Shown here piece by piece: positions 34,806 through 48,757 of a stretch of DNA of 64,000 bases. The notes beneath the pieces are model-generated. The model was given only the letters and a program-made list of their open reading frames with translations, was not told where the DNA came from and made no database searches. The stretch's first letter is position 1, and each line of letters opens with the position of its first letter. Both the position numbers and the translations under genes were made by a program. This DNA comes from Vitreoscilla filiformis (GTDB taxonomy: Bacteria; Pseudomonadota; Gammaproteobacteria; Burkholderiales; Burkholderiaceae_C). The stretch spans positions 248,001 through 312,000 of the forward strand of contig NZ_CP022423.1 of the NCBI RefSeq assembly GCF_002222655.1. Direction: 5' to 3'.

Positions 34806-35618
34806 TCACAACGCCGCCGCGCTGGCAGGCGCCCCAGACTCGGGAGCCGCCGAAACCGCAGAAGCGGCTGGCGCAGCCGGTACGGCCTCGGGCGCTGGTG
34901 GGGCTTCCTCGGGCGTGGTTTCCTCCGGGGTGTCGGGCGGGTTGCCGTCGTAGACCTGGTTCAGGCGGCGCGCCAAATAGGCGTCGCGCACGAAGGTGTA
35001 TTTGTCCAGCGCCAGGTCGTCCAGCATCTTGGTGGCGCTGAGCAACCCCGCCCGCGTGCTCACCACCTTGAGCGCCGTGATGGCCAACTGCTGATCGCTG
35101 TTGTGCGCCAACTGGGTCGGGCCGGCCTGCCAATCGATCGGCAGGGCAGCGGTATCGCGCAGGGTCGAAGGCCCCAACAGAGGCAGCACGATGTACGGGC
35201 CAGCGGACACCCCCCAAGCCCCCAAAGTTTGGCCGAAGTCCTCGGTCTGACGCTCCATGCCCATGGGCGTGGCCCAATCGAGCAAACCGCCAAAACCGAA
35301 TGTGGTGTTCACGATCACCCGCATCGTCATCACCACAGTGGCTTCGCCCTTGCCTTGTAGCGCGTTGTTCACCACCGACCACACGTCGCTGAGGTTGTTG
35401 AACACGTTGTCCACACCGATCCGGATCACCTCGGGCACCACCTTGCGGTAGCCCTCGGCCAAGGGGCGCAGCGCCCACTCATCCACGGTGTCGTTGAACC
35501 GCGTCACGCTGCGGTTGAACCCCTCGAACGGATCGTTGGCCGGTGCCGCCTGCACCACGGCAGGCCCACTGGCCAGCAACACCCCGCCCAGCACCAGGCG
35601 AGCCACGGTTTGACGCAT
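34806..35618 (-). CDS. mlaA: MlaA/VacJ phospholipid transport protein with altered lipobox
   Basis: About 270 aa. The MlaA fold is clear from DPFEGFNRSVTRFND, residues through VDNVFNNLSDVWSVVNNALQ and GPYIVLPLLGPSTLRD. MlaA normally is an outer-membrane lipoprotein with LxGC at the end of its signal peptide. Here that place reads GVLLASGPAVV, with Ser (AGT) and no Cys in the leader, so it may be cut by signal peptidase I instead. The C-terminus has a Pro/Glu/Ala-rich extension (about residues 215-270). Its ATG overlaps the mlaD stop (TGATG), with GGAGG upstream. Confidence 0.9.
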   Translation of the reverse strand: MRQTVARLVLGGVLLASGPAVVQAAPANDPFEGFNRSVTRFNDTVDEWALRPLAEGYRKVVPEVIRIGVDNVFNNLSDVWSVVNNALQGKGEATVVMTMRVIVNTTFGFGGLLDWATPMGMERQTEDFGQTLGAWGVSAGPYIVLPLLGPSTLRDTAALPIDWQAGPTQLAHNSDQQLAITALKVVSTRAGLLSATKMLDDLALDKYTFVRDAYLARRLNQVYDGNPPDTPEETTPEEAPPAPEAVPAAPAASAVSAAPESGAPASAAAL

Positions 35619-36097
35619 CACTTGTTACCTCCTTGTGTGCCGGCCTCTTCCGCCTTGTTGAACAAGAACTGGCCGATCAGGTTTTCCAAAACGATGGCGG
35701 ATTGGGTTTGTTTGATCACGTCCCCTTCCACGAGGTTGTTTTCGGCGGCGCCCGGCTCGATGCCGATGTATTGATCCCCCAACAGCCCAGCGGTGAGGAT
35801 CTTGGCCGACGAATCCTTCGGGAACGCAAACCCTTGGCTGATCTCCATCGTGACCACGCCCAGGTAAGTTTTGGGGTCGAGGTTGATGGAGGTTACCCGG
35901 CCCACGGCCACGCCCGCCGAACGCACCGGCGCACGGGGTTTGAGGCCACCGATGTTGTCAAAGCGCGCTTGCAGCACGTAGACCTCCCCCGTGGAAAAGC
36001 TCGCCAAATTGGCGGCCTTGAGCGCCAGGAACGCCAGACTCAGCGCCCCCAGCAGCACAAACAGCCCGACGAGGATTTCAACATTCTTCTTGCTCAT
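35618..36097 (-). CDS. mlaD: MlaD, MCE-domain subunit of the Mla transporter
   Basis: 159 aa. One N-terminal membrane helix (EILVGLFVLLGALSLAFLAL) and one MCE domain (about residues 38-115, with FDNIGGLKPRAPVRSAGVAV). MlaD forms a hexameric ring on MlaE in the periplasm and holds lipids. The gene is 34 bases behind mlaE and overlaps the start of mlaA. Confidence 0.95.
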   Translation of the reverse strand: MSKKNVEILVGLFVLLGALSLAFLALKAANLASFSTGEVYVLQARFDNIGGLKPRAPVRSAGVAVGRVTSINLDPKTYLGVVTMEISQGFAFPKDSSAKILTAGLLGDQYIGIEPGAAENNLVEGDVIKQTQSAIVLENLIGQFLFNKAEEAGTQGGNK

Positions 36098-36131
36098 GGA
36101 TGGCTTTCTGGCACAACCGGAACAACCCGGT

Positions 36132-36914
36132 TCAAGGGGTGGAAAACATCAGGGCGGTGAGGATGAAATCCATCGCCAACACCAACAGCGAGGAGATCAC
36201 GGCGGTGCGTGTGGTCGCGTAGGCCACGCCTTCGGGGGTGGGCTGGGTTTCGTAGCCTTGGAACAGAGCGACGAAGGTGCAGATCACGCCAAACACAAAG
36301 GCTTTGACCAGCCCGTTGCCCACATCGCGCCACACATCCACTTTGGCCTGCATGAGCGACCAGAAGTTGCCCGCATCCACGCCGATGAGCAACACCGCCA
36401 CCACATAGGCGCCCAGAATGCCCACGGTGGAAAACAAGGCCGCCAGCAGCGGCATGGACACCACCCCGCCAATGAAACGCGGCGCCAACACCCGCGAACG
36501 CGGATCGACCGCCATCAGCTCCATGGCGGCGAGTTGCTCACCGGCTTTCATCAGGCCGATTTCAGCCGTCAAGGACGTGCCCGCCCGCCCGGCAAACAGC
36601 AGCGCAGCCACCACGGGCCCCAACTCCCGCACCAGCGCCAAATTCACCACCAACCCCAGGGACTCGGCTGCGCCGTAGGTCACGAGGGCGTAGTACATCT
36701 GCAAGGCGAGCACAAAACCCACCGCCAACCCCGAGGCCACGATGATGGCCAGCGATCGGTTGCCAATGGCGTGGATTTGCGTCACCACCAAGCCGAAGCG
36801 TCGCAACGCAGCCGGCATGAAACGCAGCAAATCCACCAAAAAGAACGCTGCATGGCCCAGGATGCGCAGCCTGTCGAGCGTGACGGCGCCCAGGCGGGCG
36901 AGCAAGTCGGTCAT
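36132..36914 (-). CDS. mlaE: MlaE, permease of the Mla phospholipid transporter
   Basis: 260 aa with about five membrane segments and the MlaE signatures LVRELGPVVAALLFAGRAG, GLMKAGEQLAAMELMAVDP and RSRVLAPRFIGGVVSMPLL. It overlaps mlaF by 4 bases. It forms the membrane core of MlaFEDB. Confidence 0.95.
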   Translation of the reverse strand: MTDLLARLGAVTLDRLRILGHAAFFLVDLLRFMPAALRRFGLVVTQIHAIGNRSLAIIVASGLAVGFVLALQMYYALVTYGAAESLGLVVNLALVRELGPVVAALLFAGRAGTSLTAEIGLMKAGEQLAAMELMAVDPRSRVLAPRFIGGVVSMPLLAALFSTVGILGAYVVAVLLIGVDAGNFWSLMQAKVDVWRDVGNGLVKAFVFGVICTFVALFQGYETQPTPEGVAYATTRTAVISSLLVLAMDFILTALMFSTP

Positions 36915-37717
36915 GCGCGCAACCCCAAGTCGAGCGCCAGCGGTGGCGCGGGATAGTGAAACGGCACCGGCCCATCCGGCTCACCCCGGATGAACTGGCG
37001 CACTTCCGGATCGTCCGACGCCACGAGTTCAGCCGGTGTGCCGTGCGCCACCACCCGCCCGCCAGCGGTGAGCAAATAGGCGTAATCGGCGATGGAGAAG
37101 CACTCGGTCACGTCGTGCGACACCAGCAGCGAGGTGGCGCCCGTGGTGTCGTTCAAGCGGCGGATCAAGTTGGCGGTCACCCCCATGGCGATGGGGTCGA
37201 GGCCGGTGAAGGGCTCGTCGTACATCAGCAACTCGGGATCGAGGGCCACGGCGCGAGCCAACGCCACCCGCCGCGCCATGCCGCCTGAAATTTGGTTGAT
37301 GCGCAGCGGCGCGGCTCCGCGCAAGCCCACAGCGTGCAGTTTCATCAGCACGATGTCGCGGATGAGCGCTTCGGGCAGCTCGGTGTGTTCGCGCAGCGGG
37401 AAGGCCACGTTTTCGAACACCGTCAGGTCGGTGAACAAGGCGCCGAACTGGAACAGCATGCCCAGCCGGCGGCGCAGGCGGTAGAGCTGCGCTTTATTCT
37501 GCACATTCACCGTCTGGCCATCAAACACCACGCGGCCCTGGGTGGCCGCGTGAACTCCGCCGATGAGGCGCAACAGCGTGGTCTTGCCGCAGCCCGACCC
37601 ACCCAAAATGGCGGTGACTTTGCCGCGCTCGAAGCGCAGCGACACATCGTTCAGGATCAGACGCGAAGCGTCATACCCAAAGCTGACGTGATCGATCTCG
37701 ATGAAGATGTCGGGCAT
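36911..37717 (-). CDS. mlaF: MlaF, ATPase of the Mla phospholipid transporter
   Basis: 268 aa ABC ATPase. Walker A is LGGSGCGKTTLLRLI (near residue 36), the signature is ISGGMARRVALARA, and Walker B is PELLMYDEPFTGLDPI with the H-loop in LLVSHDVTE. First gene of the mla operon. It powers phospholipid movement between the membranes to keep outer-membrane asymmetry. Confidence 0.95.
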   Translation of the reverse strand: MPDIFIEIDHVSFGYDASRLILNDVSLRFERGKVTAILGGSGCGKTTLLRLIGGVHAATQGRVVFDGQTVNVQNKAQLYRLRRRLGMLFQFGALFTDLTVFENVAFPLREHTELPEALIRDIVLMKLHAVGLRGAAPLRINQISGGMARRVALARAVALDPELLMYDEPFTGLDPIAMGVTANLIRRLNDTTGATSLLVSHDVTECFSIADYAYLLTAGGRVVAHGTPAELVASDDPEVRQFIRGEPDGPVPFHYPAPPLALDLGLRA

Positions 37718-37784
37718 GGGGCAAAGGTCAGGGTTTCTGCGGAAATTGTCGCATGGGCCCGAAAACCTCCTACCCCAAAGGACA

Positions 37785-37821
37785 GGGCCTTTACCTCCGC
37801 TTCAGGCAGAGGTGAAGGCCC
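37785..37821 (-). terminator. Hairpin between gltD and mlaF, possible terminator
   Basis: GGGCCTTTACCTC (37785-37797) pairs with GAGGTGAAGGCCC (37809-37821), 13 base pairs with one G-T, around an 11-base loop. It lies 33 bases after the gltD stop in gltD's direction. There is no clear T-run, so it may be a weak terminator or an mRNA 3'-end stabiliser. A shorter GGGCG...CGCCC stem is at 37831-37846. Confidence 0.45.
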
Positions 37822-37853
37822 CAGTGTGGTGGGCGTTCACACGCCCGGGGAGG

Positions 37854-39320
37854 TTAACGTGGCAGCGAGGTCGCGCCCATCAGGAACTCGTCCACTGCAC
37901 GGGCGGCTTGGCGACCTTCGCGGATCGCCCACACCACCAGGGACTGGCCCCGGCGCATGTCACCCGCCGTGAACACCTTGGCAACGTTGGTTTTGTAGCC
38001 GCCCTCGGCCTCGGTCGTGGCTTTGGCGTTGCCGCGAGCGTCCTTGCTCACGCCAAACGATTCCAGCACCGACGCCACCGGATTCACAAAACCCATGGCC
38101 AGCAGCACGAGGTCGGCCTTGTAGTCTTGCTCGGAACCGGGCACTTCGACCAGCTTGCCATCCTTGAACTCGACGCGCACGGTCTTCAAGCCCGTGACTT
38201 TGCCGTTTTCACCGATGAATTCCTTGGTGGAAATGGCGAACTCGCGCACGCAGCCCTCTTCGTGGCTGGACGAGGTGCGCAACTTCATCGGCCAGTAGGG
38301 CCAGGTGAGCGGGCGGTTTTCTTCCACCGGCGGCTGGGGCATCACCTCAAACTGGGTGACGCTCAGGGCGCCGTGGCGGTTGGAGGTGCCCACGCAGTCC
38401 GAACCCGTGTCGCCGCCACCGATGACGATGACGTGCTTGCCCGTGGCCGAAATGGCGTTTTCCACTTGGCCGCCGTGGTTCACGCGGTTTTGCTGCGGCA
38501 GCAATTCCATGGCGAAGTGGATGCCGGCCAAGTCACGGCCCGGCACCGGCAGATCGCGGCTTTGCTCGGAACCACCGGTCAACACGATGGCGTCGAACTC
38601 GGCCTTCAGGCTCTCGGCACTCACTTGCTCCTTGGCCCAGTTGGTGACCTTGGAGCCTTGCGGCCACTCGCCCACCACCACGTTGGTGCGGAACACCACG
38701 CCTTCAGCCGCCAACTGCGCCATGCGACGGTCGATGTGCGACTTGTCCATCTTGAAGTCGGGAATGCCGTAGCGCAGCAGGCCGCCGACCTTGTCGTTCT
38801 TTTCGAACACGGTCACGTCGTGGCCAGCGCGGGCCAGTTGCTGCGCCGCCGCCAGGCCAGCGGGGCCACCGCCGACGATGGCCACCTTCTTGCCCGTCTT
38901 CACGGCGGCGGGTTGCGGCTGCACCCAGCCTTCGGCCCACGCCTTGTCGATGATCGCGTGCTCGATGGACTTGATGCCCACCGCGTCGCCATTGACGTTG
39001 ATGACGCACGCCGCTTCACACGGGGCCGGGCAGATGCGCCCGGTGAACTCGGGGAAGTTGTTCGTGCTGTGCAGGACGGTGATGGCGTTTTGCCAATCCT
39101 GCTTGTAAACCAGATCGTTGAAGTCCGGAATGATGTTGTTGACCGGGCAGCCGTTGTTGCAGAACGGCGTGCCGCAGTCCATGCAACGAGCGCCCTGGAT
39201 CTTCGCCTCGGCCGGGGTCAGGCCGATGACGAATTCCTTGTAGCTCTTCAGACGCTGCTCGACCGGCTCGTAGCCCTCTTCGAGACGTTCAAATTCCAGA
39301 AAGCCAGTGACTTTTCCCAT
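37854..39320 (-). CDS. gltD: Glutamate synthase (NADPH) small subunit
   Basis: 488 aa. The N-terminal cysteine clusters [17 protein letters not shown] and [10 protein letters not shown] hold the 4Fe-4S centres. FAD and NADPH sites are [18 protein letters not shown] and [15 protein letters not shown]. It passes electrons from NADPH to GltB. It is 36 bases downstream of gltB. Confidence 0.96.
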   Translation of the reverse strand: MGKVTGFLEFERLEEGYEPVEQRLKSYKEFVIGLTPAEAKIQGARCMDCGTPFCNNGCPVNNIIPDFNDLVYKQDWQNAITVLHSTNNFPEFTGRICPAPCEAACVINVNGDAVGIKSIEHAIIDKAWAEGWVQPQPAAVKTGKKVAIVGGGPAGLAAAQQLARAGHDVTVFEKNDKVGGLLRYGIPDFKMDKSHIDRRMAQLAAEGVVFRTNVVVGEWPQGSKVTNWAKEQVSAESLKAEFDAIVLTGGSEQSRDLPVPGRDLAGIHFAMELLPQQNRVNHGGQVENAISATGKHVIVIGGGDTGSDCVGTSNRHGALSVTQFEVMPQPPVEENRPLTWPYWPMKLRTSSSHEEGCVREFAISTKEFIGENGKVTGLKTVRVEFKDGKLVEVPGSEQDYKADLVLLAMGFVNPVASVLESFGVSKDARGNAKATTEAEGGYKTNVAKVFTAGDMRRGQSLVVWAIREGRQAARAVDEFLMGATSLPR

Positions 39321-39356
39321 GGTGCGTGTTCCTTGATGCTTTTCGCCCGGGAGTGA

Positions 39357-44096
<4,740 letters not shown>

Positions 44097-44172
44097 GGCG
44101 CACTCCTCGATCGTAACTAGGGATTCCGCGAGGATAGCGCCGGCTCTAGCGAGGTTCAAGCAAAATAAATTA

Positions 44173-44234
44173 GGGTCAGAGTCAATTTAAAAAGCGAAGA
44201 ATTTTGCAGGCTATTTAAATAGGGACACAGTCAA
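44173..44234. repeat. Pair of REP-like direct repeats beside the transposase-like gene
   Basis: GGGTCAGAGTCAA (44173-44185) and GGGACACAGTCAA (44222-44234) match at 10 of 13 positions and are 36 bases apart in the same orientation, each next to a short TAAAT-rich block. Sequences of this type (TTGACTCTGACCC on the other strand) commonly flank REP-associated tyrosine transposase genes. The second copy overlaps the stop codon of that gene here. The region is also the upstream sequence of gltB. Confidence 0.5.
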
Positions 44235-44923
44235 GCATCGGTGCGCACAGGCCGACCGCGCCGGCGAGCCTGGAGGGACAGGCCAGTGACTTTTTGCATG
44301 CGCTCAATGAAGGCCGCCGAGCCGAACGCATGGCCGCTGCGCAGGCAGCGCACCAAGGCATCGAATTCCTCGGGGGGAGGTTCCTGTTCGAGTTGACGGC
44401 GGTAGGACAGCTCGCGCTCGAACGGGGTGTTGCCCAGCGCCCAGAATGCGGGCGGATCGGTGATCAGGGCGTCACGGTGCGCACCCAGATGGTGCGCTGT
44501 ACTCGACCAGGGGGGGTCAAGCAAATCCGGGGCCAGCCCTGTGTGCCACGCGGCCAGGTCGAGCCAGCGCATGGCGTGCAGCAGAGGTTCACCCGGTTCG
44601 ACGACGCAAGAACGAAAGCGCCCTTCCCAGAGCGTACCGCTGCGCCCGTGGCGCTGGTTGAAATAGCCCACGTAACGCCGCCCCAGGGCCTGCATCATCA
44701 GGCTGAGGGCCTGGGGTTCGGGAGGCGTGGCGAGCAAATCGATGCGCTCGGGTCGCAAGCAGTAGCCATGGATGGCCACTTTGAGGGGGCGACTGACTTC
44801 GAGCAGGGCGTGAAGGTAACGCTGGCGGTCTTCATCGTCGATGAACACCACCGCGCCGTTGTGGCCGCTCTGGCTGAGCAGATGCGGCAGGTGAGGCACG
44901 CTCACCCGGGCCTGACGCGCCAT
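44231..44923 (-). CDS. REP-associated transposase-like protein (Y1_Tnp/RAYT family), probably catalytically dead
   Basis: 230 aa from ATG 44923. Family parts are MARQARVSVPHLPHLLSQSG at the start, GHNGAVVFIDDEDRQRYL, YVGYFNQRHGRSGTLWEGRF, and the end FGSAAFIERMQKVTGL followed by RRRGRPVR. In active members the HUH motif reads NHVHLLL; here the same place reads RPERIDLLAT, so both metal-binding His are lost. The NPVRAG block is also replaced (LDLAAWHTG). The gene begins 10 bases after aroB on the same strand, so it is read with the pil-aro operon. It may be a domesticated DNA- or RNA-binding protein. Confidence 0.75.
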   Translation of the reverse strand: MARQARVSVPHLPHLLSQSGHNGAVVFIDDEDRQRYLHALLEVSRPLKVAIHGYCLRPERIDLLATPPEPQALSLMMQALGRRYVGYFNQRHGRSGTLWEGRFRSCVVEPGEPLLHAMRWLDLAAWHTGLAPDLLDPPWSSTAHHLGAHRDALITDPPAFWALGNTPFERELSYRRQLEQEPPPEEFDALVRCLRSGHAFGSAAFIERMQKVTGLSLQARRRGRPVRTDA

Positions 44924-44933
44924 GCGCAGCGAC

Positions 44934-46028
44934 TCAGGCGGCTGGAGCGCAGCAGGCGCGCAGGGTGTCGGCCACCACGGCATCGGGCGCGCTGCGCACC
45001 GTGGCACGGCCCATGGCCTCGATCAGCACGAAGCGAATTTCGCCGCCTTCGGCTTTTTTGTCCACACGCATGTGGTGCAGGTAGTCTTCCACGCCACCGA
45101 GCGCCGGCCCCACCACCGGCAAGCCCGCCCGCAGCAACAAGGCCGACAGGCGCGCTTTGAAACCCACCGGCATCAAGCCCAGACGTTCGGACAGATCGGC
45201 GGCCATCACCATGCCGGCACCCACGGCCTCACCGTGCAGCCAGACACCAAACCCCAGCCCCGCTTCAATGGCGTGGCCGAAGGTGTGGCCGAAGTTGAGG
45301 ATGGCGCGTAAGCCCGACTCTCGCTCATCCGCGCCCACGACAGCCGCCTTGATCTCGCACGAACGGCGCACCGCATGCGCCAGCGCCGCCGGTTCGAGCG
45401 CGACCAAAGCATCGATGTGGGTTTCGAGCCATTCGAAAAACGCTGCATCAGCGATGGGGCCGTATTTGATGACCTCGGCCAAACCGGCGGCAATTTCACG
45501 CGGCGGCAGCGTGCGCAAGGTGCCCAAATCGCACAGCACACGCTGGGGTTGGTAGAACGCCCCGATCATGTTTTTGCCACGCGGGTGGTTGACCGCCGTC
45601 TTGCCCCCCACGGACGAATCCACCTGCGACAGCAACGTGGTCGGCACCTGCACGAAGGGCACGCCGCGCATGTAGCAGGCGGCAGCGAAGCCCGTCATGT
45701 CCCCGATGACGCCGCCGCCCAGCGCGAACAGCACGGTTTTGCGGTCGCAACCTTGGGTCAGCAGGTGGTCGAAGATGGTTTCCAGCGTCGCCAAATCTTT
45801 GTAGGACTCACCATCCGGCAAGGCCAAAACTTGCACCGTTTTGTACAACGGGGCCAGGCGGGCGTGCAGACGCTCCGCGTAAAGCGGCGCCACGGTGGTG
45901 TTGGTGACGATCACGGCCACAGCGGCCTTGGGCAAACCGGCCCAGACCTCCGGCGTGGCCAGCACATCCGGGCCGATCACCACGTCATAGCTGCGATCGC
46001 CGAGGTCAATGTGGACGGACTCGGTCAT
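44934..46028 (-). CDS. aroB: 3-dehydroquinate synthase
   Basis: 364 aa NAD+- and metal-dependent enzyme, second step of the shikimate pathway. Typical blocks are [56 protein letters not shown] and [18 protein letters not shown] with metal-binding His. It follows aroK by 45 bases. The aroK-aroB pair behind the pil genes is a conserved proteobacterial layout. Confidence 0.96.
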   Translation of the reverse strand: MTESVHIDLGDRSYDVVIGPDVLATPEVWAGLPKAAVAVIVTNTTVAPLYAERLHARLAPLYKTVQVLALPDGESYKDLATLETIFDHLLTQGCDRKTVLFALGGGVIGDMTGFAAACYMRGVPFVQVPTTLLSQVDSSVGGKTAVNHPRGKNMIGAFYQPQRVLCDLGTLRTLPPREIAAGLAEVIKYGPIADAAFFEWLETHIDALVALEPAALAHAVRRSCEIKAAVVGADERESGLRAILNFGHTFGHAIEAGLGFGVWLHGEAVGAGMVMAADLSERLGLMPVGFKARLSALLLRAGLPVVGPALGGVEDYLHHMRVDKKAEGGEIRFVLIEAMGRATVRSAPDAVVADTLRACCAPAA

Positions 46029-46073
46029 GGCAATTCCGAAAAAGAAATGAAGGGGAGACGATGCAAGCGTGGG

Positions 46074-46607
46074 TCAAACCGCCGGACACACGGTGCCGCC
46101 CAGCTCCAGTTGCATCAGGATCAGGTTGACCACGGTGTGAACAGGCAGGCGACCCGTGTCCACCGTGTGGTGCGCCACCTCGCGGTACAGCGGATCGCGC
46201 ACCGTGAACAGCTCGCGCAGGCGGGCACCGGGGTCGGTGCCTTGGAGCAGGGGTCGCTGGGTGTCGTGGCGCAGGCGGCGCAGCAAGTCTTCGACTTGGG
46301 TGCGCAGGTAGACCACTTGGCACCCCGGGCTGTGCAGCGCCGCCCGGTTGGCGGGGCGCAGCACAGCACCACCACCGGTGGCCAGCACCAAGGATTCGGT
46401 GCTGGCGATGAGCTGCACGATCACCGCTTGCTCCACATCCCGAAAACTGGCCTCGCCGAAGCGCTCGAAGTGCTCGCGGATGGAGTGCCCGAGCTGGCGC
46501 TCGATTTCGACATCGCTGTCGACGAAGCGCCAGTTCAGGCTGCGTGCCAGTTGCCGCCCGACGGTGGATTTGCCCGAACCGGGCATACCGACGAGGCAAA
46601 GCGTCAT
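46074..46607 (-). CDS. aroK: Shikimate kinase
   Basis: 177 aa. Walker A is LVGMPGSGKSTVGRQLA at residues 4-20, DSDVEIE is the shikimate-binding Asp region, and VLATGGGAVLRP is the Walker B-like loop. It phosphorylates shikimate. Its ATG overlaps the stop of the Ig-like lipoprotein gene by four bases (ATGA), so translation of the two is coupled. Confidence 0.95.
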   Translation of the reverse strand: MTLCLVGMPGSGKSTVGRQLARSLNWRFVDSDVEIERQLGHSIREHFERFGEASFRDVEQAVIVQLIASTESLVLATGGGAVLRPANRAALHSPGCQVVYLRTQVEDLLRRLRHDTQRPLLQGTDPGARLRELFTVRDPLYREVAHHTVDTGRLPVHTVVNLILMQLELGGTVCPAV

Positions 46608-48739
46608 TGGCAGGTGGTCTCCGGTTCGGTCGGCTTCAGCACGATGACTTGTTTGGTCACCGTCCCGCCCGGCGTGGTGGTGGTCAGGGTGAACCGGCCC
46701 GACTTGACACCATCGTCAAACACGTAAGACAGCGCGCCCTTCGGAGCTTCCGCCGTGTTGGGAACGCCACCGGCCAGCACTTCGATCGTCAGGCCATCCG
46801 AAACGTTGGTCACTGTCACGGCCGTGCCCTTGGGCATCGGATTCACACGCACCTCGTTGGCATCGGCAATGATGAACGACATGGCACCCGAGGCGCTACC
46901 GCCGGTGTAGTACGTGTCGCCACCATAGATTTTGAAAAACGATTGGGCCGAACTGGCGCTGGCACCGGTACGCAAGGACACCGGCTTCATACACGCTGTG
47001 CTGGATGCATCAAAGTACTGCGACACACTGCTTGCCGTACCCCACAGCAAACCGGCTTCCGATGTGGACAGCACGGTTTCCACCGAACGCCGCACATACG
47101 TCCGCTGCGACCAGACGCCATCGCAGGTGTTCTTGCGAGTCGGAATGGTACGCACAGAAGCCCCGGTTGCAAACTGCGGGTAAGCCGATACAAACTTGGT
47201 CACACACGTGCTGGTGCTGTTGTCCAGAGAGACGAACTCGTCATAGCTGGCGTCATACACACCATCATGTTTGGTGTCTTTGACCACATCACCCAAGTCT
47301 TGGAACGGTTCGCCCTTGTCGTAGACGTTGTTGCCATTGCTGTCGAAGAACGACTCTTCACCGATGGCGTAGGCCGTGATCGTCACACGGCCATCCGCCG
47401 GGCGCGGAGACTGCGTGACAAACGCGGCAGACGCCGAGGCGATGCCGTTGCTGTCCAGCGTCGTTTGTCGGCTGGTGGTGATTTGTCCGCCTTCCGCCCA
47501 GAACGTGATGGCGGTTCCTGCCGGCACGGGGTTACCGCTGCGGTCGGCTGCATAAATCACGTAGGTGTTGTCCGTGCCATCCAACTGGCCCCCTTCCAGG
47601 TTGATCGTTTCCTGAGACAAGGAGAAGTTCAACTGCGACGGCAACCCGACGCCGATGGACAGCACACTCGAAACCGCCGAGGTCGATGCATCGTCGTGCA
47701 GCACCGCTTTGACCCGCACCGGGGTTGGCACCGTGCCCGCATTCACAATCACAGAAACCCGACCCTCGCTGTCCGTGGTTTTGGTGATGGTCGTCCCCTT
47801 GCCCTGGCCATCCAGCGTGATGCCGCCCACGTAGGTCGTCAAGGTCAGATCGACTTTCTTGCCAGCCAGCGGGTTACCTGCTTGGTCATTCACCAGGAAC
47901 GCCACGCTCGATGCTTCGGTCAACCCCGAACCCTTCAGGTAAATCTGATCTTCCGTGAGGCTGTCACTGTCAAATGCCAGCGAACGCGAAGCCGGTGCCT
48001 CCAGATAGACATAACCTTGCACGGTTTTGCCACTGCCAGACAGGGTGGCCGTCACGATGTCTTTTTCCAGCAGCGAACCGCAACCAGCATCGGTGTACAC
48101 AAAAGTGATCGGGCTGCTCGTGGTCGTGGTCGAAGACGGCGAAATCGAACCCTTGCTCGCCGCAGTACACGAAGACGCCAGCGACACCGTGGCCGGCGTG
48201 CTGTCGGTCACCCCGTCCAGCACCACGGTCAGCACGGTTTGCCCGTAAGCGCTGACCGGCTTGGCCGCACTGGAGCCATTGCCCGACGTCGGGGACACAC
48301 TGACCAGCGCCACTTCGGTGGCCGTCAACTGGAAGCCTTGTGATGCCGTGGCCGTGGTGTCACTCACCGTCACGGAAGCCGTGACGATGTCAGCACCGCC
48401 CACGGTGCTGTCCGCCGGGCTCAAGGTCACGGAAGCTTCACCGTTGCTGTCCGTCAGAGCCGACGATGCACTCAACTCACCCAAACCATCTTCCACGGAA
48501 AACTTCACCACGGCACCACTGACCGCCGATGAGCCTTTGGTCACCTTGGCCGTCACCGTCACCGGAGAAGCCGACGATACCGTGGTGCTGCTCAACGCCA
48601 GGGAAATTTTGACGGTGCTCGTGGTTCCATCACCCCCACCGTCAAAAATAGAATCCCCCGAGCTACCACCGCCACCGCCACAGGCAGCCAAGCTCATGAC
48701 GAGCATCCAAGAAAATATCCACTGGAAAAGTTTCAACAT
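46604..48739 (-). CDS. Large lipoprotein with bacterial Ig-like (Big_1/invasin-type) domains
   Basis: 711 aa. The N-terminal lipobox is SLAACGGGGG (Cys about residue 19), followed by a Gly/Ser/Asp linker. At least three Ig-like Big_1-type repeats follow (about residues 42-148, 150-265 and 265-370), with patterns such as VVKFSVEDGLG...TDSNGEASVTLSP, AGKKVDLTLTTYVGGITLDG and PAGTAITFWAEGG. The C-terminal half is less regular and contains Cys pairs. It is probably anchored in the outer membrane and exposed to periplasm or surface. It lies between pilQ (18 bases) and aroK (4-base overlap), within a pilus operon that normally has no such gene. Confidence 0.8.
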   Translation of the reverse strand: MLKLFQWIFSWMLVMSLAACGGGGGSSGDSIFDGGGDGTTSTVKISLALSSTTVSSASPVTVTAKVTKGSSAVSGAVVKFSVEDGLGELSASSALTDSNGEASVTLSPADSTVGGADIVTASVTVSDTTATASQGFQLTATEVALVSVSPTSGNGSSAAKPVSAYGQTVLTVVLDGVTDSTPATVSLASSCTAASKGSISPSSTTTTSSPITFVYTDAGCGSLLEKDIVTATLSGSGKTVQGYVYLEAPASRSLAFDSDSLTEDQIYLKGSGLTEASSVAFLVNDQAGNPLAGKKVDLTLTTYVGGITLDGQGKGTTITKTTDSEGRVSVIVNAGTVPTPVRVKAVLHDDASTSAVSSVLSIGVGLPSQLNFSLSQETINLEGGQLDGTDNTYVIYAADRSGNPVPAGTAITFWAEGGQITTSRQTTLDSNGIASASAAFVTQSPRPADGRVTITAYAIGEESFFDSNGNNVYDKGEPFQDLGDVVKDTKHDGVYDASYDEFVSLDNSTSTCVTKFVSAYPQFATGASVRTIPTRKNTCDGVWSQRTYVRRSVETVLSTSEAGLLWGTASSVSQYFDASSTACMKPVSLRTGASASSAQSFFKIYGGDTYYTGGSASGAMSFIIADANEVRVNPMPKGTAVTVTNVSDGLTIEVLAGGVPNTAEAPKGALSYVFDDGVKSGRFTLTTTTPGGTVTKQVIVLKPTEPETTCQ

Positions 48740-48757
48740 AAAAGGCTCCTCGCTCGA

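Noticed and set aside
44097..44230. A gltB promoter among the REP-like repeats
   Set aside because: TTGACT boxes belong to the repeats and no -10 box at correct spacing is convincing.
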